From positions 1-19,301 of the forward strand of contig JAZOAS010000092.1 of NCBI GenBank assembly GCA_045595605.1: a stretch of 19,301 nt of DNA. The letters run 5' to 3'. This stretch comes from SIG480 sp045595605 (lineage in GTDB: Bacteria; Bacillota; Clostridia; Oscillospirales; JAAYXM01). Positions 15,006-19,301 of this stretch are shown here, in pieces; position 1 is the stretch's first letter, and each line of letters opens with the position of its first letter. The notes beneath the pieces are model-generated. The model saw only the letters and a program-made list of their open reading frames with translations. It was not told the DNA's origin and made no database searches. A program made the position numbers and the translations under genes.

Positions 15006-16313
15006 CTAAAATAACTCAAGTTCTTCAATTTTGGATATAATACGCTCTTTAGCCTCATCCATTGAACAGTCCATAAAACAGCCTGCTGCGCCGTCGTGTC
15101 CGCCGCCACCGAAATGGGCGCAGACTGACGCGCAGTTAACCTCTCCGCCGGAACGGAGAGAGAGCTTTATTCCCCCGTCCTTCTCGTGGAGATATATACC
15201 AAGCTCAACGCCCTTTGCAACGCGCGCAAGGGCAGAGATGCTGTCGGTATCGTCAGGAGTTGCGCCATGGCGCTCTACCATCTCGTCGGTCATCTTAATA
15301 ACTGAAACCTTACCGCCGAAATAAAGTTCAAGCCCTGAGAGAATCTCAGCCTCAAGCGCTATGCGGCTCGGTGACTTCTCAGTAAAGAATTCGCGGTTGA
15401 TAGCCGGGAAATCTGCACCGTGAGAGATGAGTTCTGCTGCAACTGTGTGGCTTTTCGGGGTTGTGTTGCCGTGGAGAAAACGGCCTGTATCGGTAGAAAT
15501 TGCAAGATAGAGAAGGTCTGAAAGCTTTTTCGTGAACTTGACGGAAAGCGCCTTCAATATATCAAATATAATTTCTCCGCAGGCGGAAGCCTCGGGCACT
15601 ACACAGACCTTTGCAGAATAAGACGCGTGCGTGATGTGGTGGTCAATCGCAAGCTCTATTCTGTCGGCATACTCCTCGCAGGAAGCAGGGAGAAGCTTTA
15701 CATCGGCAACATCAACCGAAATTATGCAGGAAGGAGAGAAATCTTCCGGTGCAAAGTACGGCTTTGCGCGGCGCAAAAGCTTTTCCGAAAGCTCAGGGTT
15801 TTTGAATACATAAGCCGTTTTGCCAAGACCTTTGAGAGCAAGGCAAAGCGCGGCGGCGCTTCCTACCGTGTCGCCGTCGGGGCTCTTGTGTGTAAGGATA
15901 AGGATGTTGTCGCGGGTTTTCAAAAACTCTGCCGCAGTTTCGGGCGTGAGATTCTTCATCTCACGGTCACGGCGCGAGACATTTTCGATAAGCTCCATGA
16001 TGTGAGTTCCCGCAACAATGGAATCGTCGCCTACAAAGGTGAGCTCGGGAGTATGACGGAGGCCCATTGCGCGCGCGGCCTCGCGGCGAAGATAACCGCT
16101 TGCGGCGCGAAGACCCTTTATGCAGTCACGGCGCTTTTCATCGTCGCCGAGAACGCTGACAAAAACCTTTGCGCTGCCGAGGTCCGGCGCGGTTTCAACA
16201 TGGACAATGCTTACAAGTCCCGAAGAAACGCGCGGGTCGCGGACGGTACGCAAAAGGGAAGAGAGAGTCTTCATAAGCTCATCATTGACGCGTCCCATAC
16301 GAACACTTCCCAT
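15006..16313 (-). CDS. rbfA-nrnA: Fusion of ribosome-binding factor A and DHH phosphoesterase (NrnA-like)
   Basis: One uninterrupted 435-aa frame covers two proteins that are usually adjacent separate genes. Residues 1-115 or so are a full RbfA KH-type domain (NDELMKTLSSLL, DPRVSSGLVSIVHVET, HTPELTFVGDDSI), which matures 16S rRNA in 30S subunits. Residues 118-435 are a DHH/DHHA1 phosphoesterase with HKSPDGDTVGSA (motif I), DHHITH (motif III), STDTGRFLHGNT (motif IV) and GGGGHDGAAG near the end. That family degrades nanoRNA and hydrolyses pAp. AAAGGAG lies six bases before the ATG at 16313, 38 nt after infB. An internal Met118 could start a separate NrnA, but no ribosome site precedes it. A sequencing frameshift cannot be invoked to create a fusion with such a clean linker, though loss of a stop codon could have. 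Confidence 0.93.
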   Translation of the reverse strand: MGSVRMGRVNDELMKTLSSLLRTVRDPRVSSGLVSIVHVETAPDLGSAKVFVSVLGDDEKRRDCIKGLRAASGYLRREAARAMGLRHTPELTFVGDDSIVAGTHIMELIENVSRRDREMKNLTPETAAEFLKTRDNILILTHKSPDGDTVGSAAALCLALKGLGKTAYVFKNPELSEKLLRRAKPYFAPEDFSPSCIISVDVADVKLLPASCEEYADRIELAIDHHITHASYSAKVCVVPEASACGEIIFDILKALSVKFTKKLSDLLYLAISTDTGRFLHGNTTPKSHTVAAELISHGADFPAINREFFTEKSPSRIALEAEILSGLELYFGGKVSVIKMTDEMVERHGATPDDTDSISALARVAKGVELGIYLHEKDGGIKLSLRSGGEVNCASVCAHFGGGGHDGAAGCFMDCSMDEAKERIISKIEELELF

Positions 16314-16331
16314 AAGTGACTCCTTTCGTGT

Positions 16332-16360
16332 AAGGCGAGGGGAGAGACCCCTTAAGCCTT
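16332..16360 (-). other. Hairpin spanning the infB stop codon
   Basis: Outer arms AAGGC and GCCTT and inner arms AGGGG and CCCCT fold into ten base pairs around a five-base loop. The infB TAA lies in the small internal bulge. No U-run follows. It may influence termination, mRNA decay or the supply of ribosomes to the next gene. Confidence 0.45.
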
Positions 16361-18697
16361 TTCTTCAATCATGGTGTACGCCTCGATGACGTCACCTTCC
16401 TTGATATCATTATAATTTTCTACGGAGAGACCGCATTCATAACCGGAAGAAACTTCCTTAGCGTCGTCCTTGAATCTCTTGAGAGAAGCGAGAGCACCTT
16501 CGAAGATGACGATGTTGTCGCGGAGGACTCTGACGCTTGCGCTTCTTGTAATCTTACCGTCGGTGACATGGCAGCCTGCGATTGTGCCGACCTTTGAAAC
16601 CTTGAAGGTCTGGCGGATTTCCGCATGACCGAGAACTTCCTCGCGGAAGGTCGGAGCGAGAAGACCCTTCATAGCTGCCTCAATTTCCTCAATGCAGTCA
16701 TAGATTATGCGATAGAGGCGGATATCCGTACCGTTGACTGCGGCGCTGTCGCGAGCACCGGAATCCGGGCGGACATTGAAGCCGACAACGATGGCGTTTG
16801 ATGCAGAAGCGAGGAGGATATCAGACTCGTTGATACCGCCGACGCCTGCGTGGATAACGCGAACTCGGACTTCGTCGTTTGAGAGCTTTTCAAGAGAAGC
16901 CTTGACAGCTTCCGCTGAGCCCTTAACATCAGCCTTGACGATAATCGGAAGCTCTTTGATTTCACCCTGCTGGATCTGGTCAAAGAGGTCTTCGAGAGAA
17001 ACCTTCTTTGCGGAAGCTTTGTTGAGTTCGTCTTTTTCTGTCTGCTTGCGCTGTTCGACAAGCTCACGAGCCATACGCTCGTCATCTACTGCGTAGAAGA
17101 TGTCGCCGGCGTTGGGAACTTCCGAAAGACCGATAATCTCGACAGGAACCGAAGGTCCTGCAGTCTTTATCTTTCTGCCCTTGTCGTCAGTCATGGCGCG
17201 GATTCGGCCGACTGATGTTCCTGCGATGACAACATCGCCTGAGTTGAGCGTTCCGTTTGAAACGAGAAGTGTTGCAACAGGGCCGCGACCGCGGTCGAGC
17301 TTTGCTTCAACAACCGTTCCCTTTGCGCTGCGGTTCGGGTTAGCCTTGAGCTCGAGCATATCTGCAGTAAGGATTACCATTTCAAGAAGCTCGTCAATAC
17401 CGTCACCGTACTTTGCTGAAATCGGGCATACAACAGTATTTCCGCCCCACTCCTCGGCAACGAGCTCGTGCTCTGTGAGCTGCTGCTTGATGCGGTCGGG
17501 GTTTGCGCCCTCAGCGTCCATCTTGTTTATAGCAACGACTATCGGAACACCCGCAGCCTTTGCGTGGTTGATAGCTTCGATTGTCTGAGGCATGATACCG
17601 TCATCCGCCGCAACAACGAGGATGACAACATCCGTAACCTGAGCACCGCGGGCGCGCATTGATGTAAATGCTTCGTGACCCGGGGTGTCGAGGAAGGTAA
17701 GTTTTCTGCCGTTGATATCTACTCTGTAAGCACCGATGTGCTGGGTGATACCGCCCGCCTCACCGGATGCGACATTTGTCTTTCTGACAGCGTCGAGAAG
17801 GGATGTTTTACCGTGGTCAACATGTCCCATAACAACGACGACAGGATCGCGTCCTACGAGGTCCTCTTCGCGGTCCTCGCTCTCGTCAATAAGTCTGTCT
17901 TCGATTGTGACAATGATTTCCTTTTCGACCTTCGCGCCCATTTCAAGAGCAACGATAGCCGCGGTGTCATAGTCGATGACATCGGATACAGAAGCCATAA
18001 CGCCAAGCTTTATAAGCTGCTTTACGACATCAGCGCCCGTTCTCTTCATTCGTGATGCGAGCTCGCCGACAGAGATTTCGTCAGGAATCATAACGGTGAG
18101 CTGGGGCTTCTTCTGGACCTGAGCCTCGAGCTTCTTCATCTTCTCCTGCTCTTCCTGGCGGCGCTTTGAACCGAAGTTCTGCTGCTTACGGTCGGGAGAC
18201 TTCTTTATCTTTTGCTTCATAGCACCCATATCCCTGACATTGTCGGGAACGAGGTTATCTACGCGGTCGTCGTACTTTGAAAGGTCAACCGAGCCGCCGC
18301 GTGTATCGATGACATGAGTCTGAACGCCCTTCTTTGTGGTAACGGCTGCTGCGCCGTCTGCAACGGGCTCTTCCTTCTTTTCTGCCTTTTTCTGAGGCTT
18401 CGGAGTCTCTTCGGGAGCTTTCTTCTCTTCCTTCGGAGCCTTCTCGGCTTTCTTTTCGGGAGCCGGAGCTTCCTTTACCTCTTCCTTATAGACATCGGAC
18501 ATAAGAGCCTCAAAGCTCTCAACCTGATTCTCAAGAGTGAGAACATTGAAAAGGATATTGAGCTCCTCATCCGTGAGCGCCTGCATATTTGATTTCGGCG
18601 CCTCTGTATATTTTGTCAGAATTTCAGTAACTGCTTTTGGTGTGATTTCAAAGTCCTTCGCGAAATCGCGGACCTTGTATTTCTGTGCACTGCTCAT
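16352..18697 (-). CDS. infB: Translation initiation factor IF-2
   Basis: GTPase that brings initiator fMet-tRNA to the 30S subunit and promotes subunit joining. It is 781 aa. An N-terminal IF2_N domain (about 4-60, YKVRDFAKDFEITPKAV) is followed by a Lys/Glu/Ala/Pro-rich linker (about 71-115), a second IF2_N-like module (about 200-260), and then the G domain with GHVDHGKT (291-298), GGITQHIGAY, DTPGHEAF (337-344), NKMD (391-394) and SAKYGDG. Domains II to IV run to the end, closing with EGDVIEAYTMIEE. I start at the ATG at 18697: GGAGGTGG lies about eight bases upstream. The open frame runs 31 codons further, but that stretch overlaps the end of ylxQ and is Lys/Arg-rich. The gap to ylxQ is 37 nt. 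Confidence 0.97.
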   Translation of the reverse strand: MSSAQKYKVRDFAKDFEITPKAVTEILTKYTEAPKSNMQALTDEELNILFNVLTLENQVESFEALMSDVYKEEVKEAPAPEKKAEKAPKEEKKAPEETPKPQKKAEKKEEPVADGAAAVTTKKGVQTHVIDTRGGSVDLSKYDDRVDNLVPDNVRDMGAMKQKIKKSPDRKQQNFGSKRRQEEQEKMKKLEAQVQKKPQLTVMIPDEISVGELASRMKRTGADVVKQLIKLGVMASVSDVIDYDTAAIVALEMGAKVEKEIIVTIEDRLIDESEDREEDLVGRDPVVVVMGHVDHGKTSLLDAVRKTNVASGEAGGITQHIGAYRVDINGRKLTFLDTPGHEAFTSMRARGAQVTDVVILVVAADDGIMPQTIEAINHAKAAGVPIVVAINKMDAEGANPDRIKQQLTEHELVAEEWGGNTVVCPISAKYGDGIDELLEMVILTADMLELKANPNRSAKGTVVEAKLDRGRGPVATLLVSNGTLNSGDVVIAGTSVGRIRAMTDDKGRKIKTAGPSVPVEIIGLSEVPNAGDIFYAVDDERMARELVEQRKQTEKDELNKASAKKVSLEDLFDQIQQGEIKELPIIVKADVKGSAEAVKASLEKLSNDEVRVRVIHAGVGGINESDILLASASNAIVVGFNVRPDSGARDSAAVNGTDIRLYRIIYDCIEEIEAAMKGLLAPTFREEVLGHAEIRQTFKVSKVGTIAGCHVTDGKITRSASVRVLRDNIVIFEGALASLKRFKDDAKEVSSGYECGLSVENYNDIKEGDVIEAYTMIEEKA

Positions 18698-18734
18698 ACA
18701 GTTATCCACCTCCGTTTGAATTCGTGATTGCGCT

Positions 18735-19127
18735 TTATTTGTTTCGGTTTGTCTTTTTTCTTGATATCGACCTTTTTGCTTTCTTCTCAAGCGTCGGGAG
18801 AATGAGGCTTGCCTCTTCGTTTCCGTCTGAAAGCTTTTTTGCTATCGCGGCGGAAAAGCCCGTGTCGCAAACCGCGACGATTGCCGATGGGCGCTTTCCG
18901 AGCGCGTTTCCGATTTCCTCACGGCTTTCGGAAACGGTTATGCAGGGAAGACCGAGGCTTTCTGCGATAGATTCAAAGGTCGCCCGCGTTCTGTCTGACG
19001 CGTCCGCGGCAACAAGGAGAAGCTTTGCAAGACCTCTGCTGCAAGCACCCTTTACGGCTTCGTCGCCGATTTCAAGCTTGCTTGCGCGACGGGCGAGCCC
19101 AAGGAGCGAGAGATATGAACTACTCAT
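18735..19127 (-). CDS. ylxQ: L7Ae/L30e-like RNA-binding protein YlxQ
   Basis: Small RNA-binding protein (130 aa) of the L7Ae/L30e fold, found between ylxR and infB across Bacillota and thought to bind kink-turn RNA, perhaps on the ribosome. LGLARRASKLEIGDEAV at the start, KLLLVAADASDRT in the middle and SAIVAVCDTGFSAAIAKKL late in the chain match the family. It ends in a strongly basic tail (KKAKRSISRKKTNRNK). The ATG at 19127 overlaps the end of ylxR by 8 nt; an upstream in-frame ATG would simply read ylxR in a different frame. Its function in this organism is not established. Confidence 0.93.
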   Translation of the reverse strand: MSSSYLSLLGLARRASKLEIGDEAVKGACSRGLAKLLLVAADASDRTRATFESIAESLGLPCITVSESREEIGNALGKRPSAIVAVCDTGFSAAIAKKLSDGNEEASLILPTLEKKAKRSISRKKTNRNK

Positions 19128-19301
19128 TTTCTGCCTCCGCGAGCTCTTTTGTAAGAGTTTCATAGACAGCATCGGATATTTCAGACGAAAAAGCTCGTTC
19201 AAGCGCGCGTGTTTTCCTTGCGCGATTTAAGCATTCGAGCTTTTTGCAGATATATGCGCCTCTGCCGGGAAGCTTGCCTGTGAGGTCGAGCGAAATTGCG
19301 C
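19120..19301 (-). CDS. ylxR: YlxR-family protein, 5' part cut off by window edge
   Basis: Only the last 59 codons are visible. GKLPGRGAYICKKLECLNRA is the hallmark of the YlxR (DUF448) family, small basic RNA-binding proteins. In B. subtilis the family member is reported to modulate RNase P. The remaining C terminus is a helix rich in Ala and Glu ending at TAG (19120-19122). It overlaps ylxQ by 8 nt, consistent with the usual nusA-ylxR-ylxQ-infB operon, whose promoter and nusA must lie beyond base 19301. Confidence 0.92.
   Translation of the reverse strand, partial: AISLDLTGKLPGRGAYICKKLECLNRARKTRALERAFSSEISDAVYETLTKELAEAENE

Noticed and set aside
15006..15962. Separate nrnA gene starting at Met118 of the fusion
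   Set aside because: No Shine-Dalgarno sequence precedes this codon, and the RbfA frame continues into it without a stop.
18698..18790. N-terminal extension of IF-2 by 31 codons
   Set aside because: It overlaps the end of ylxQ, is Lys/Arg-rich shadow sequence, and the ATG at 18697 has a strong ribosome site and begins the conserved IF2_N domain.

Overview
The window is a densely packed, one-directional stretch of a low-to-mid GC Gram-positive chromosome. Every supported gene is on the minus strand, so transcription runs from base 19301 toward base 1. Gene order (ylxR-ylxQ-infB-rbfA-nrnA-truB-ribF, then ftsE-ftsX-M23 hydrolase-ctpA, then greA-lysS and a dprA-topA block), AGGAGG-type ribosome sites and TTGACA/TATAAT promoters point to Bacillota, most likely class Clostridia (Oscillospiraceae/Ruminococcaceae-like). 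That placement is inferred from gene content; no rRNA gene is present.

The layout in transcription order is as follows. (1) 19301-13200: translation and RNA-maturation operon with ylxR (5' part outside the window), the L7Ae-like gene ylxQ, infB, a fused rbfA-nrnA reading frame, truB and ribF. (2) 13179-7948: a clear promoter followed by a PucR/CdaR-type regulator, ftsE, ftsX, a coiled-coil M23 peptidoglycan hydrolase and an S41 protease. This looks like one cell-division / wall-remodelling unit. A cysteine-rich protein of unknown function follows (7887-7207). (3) 7134-1: a consensus promoter drives greA and lysS, followed by a small membrane protein, a SpoU-family RNA methyltransferase, dprA and topA (3' part outside the window).

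The most unusual feature lies within part 3. A 1,190-bp segment carrying a single AT-rich gene for a sugar-transfer-associated ATP-grasp protein sits exactly at the 3' end of lysS. It is bracketed by two copies of the last 63 bp or so of the lysS region (54 bp identical, then one mismatch, then 8 bp identical). The downstream copy is a dead 18-codon lysS tail with its stop codon. Removing one repeat unit restores a tight lysS-to-membrane-protein junction (34 nt). This is the signature of site-specific insertion at a gene 3' end that regenerates the host gene. Here the element holds one co-oriented cargo gene with its own ribosome site, no promoter that I can see and no recombinase, so it looks like a minimal gene cassette expressed from the lysS transcript, or the remnant of a larger island.

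Other points of interest are the rbfA-nrnA fusion, GC-rich intercistronic hairpins without U-tracts just after several stop codons, and the regulator heading the ftsEX cluster. There is no gene-free stretch over 300 bases, and I see no tRNA, rRNA, CRISPR array or transposase.
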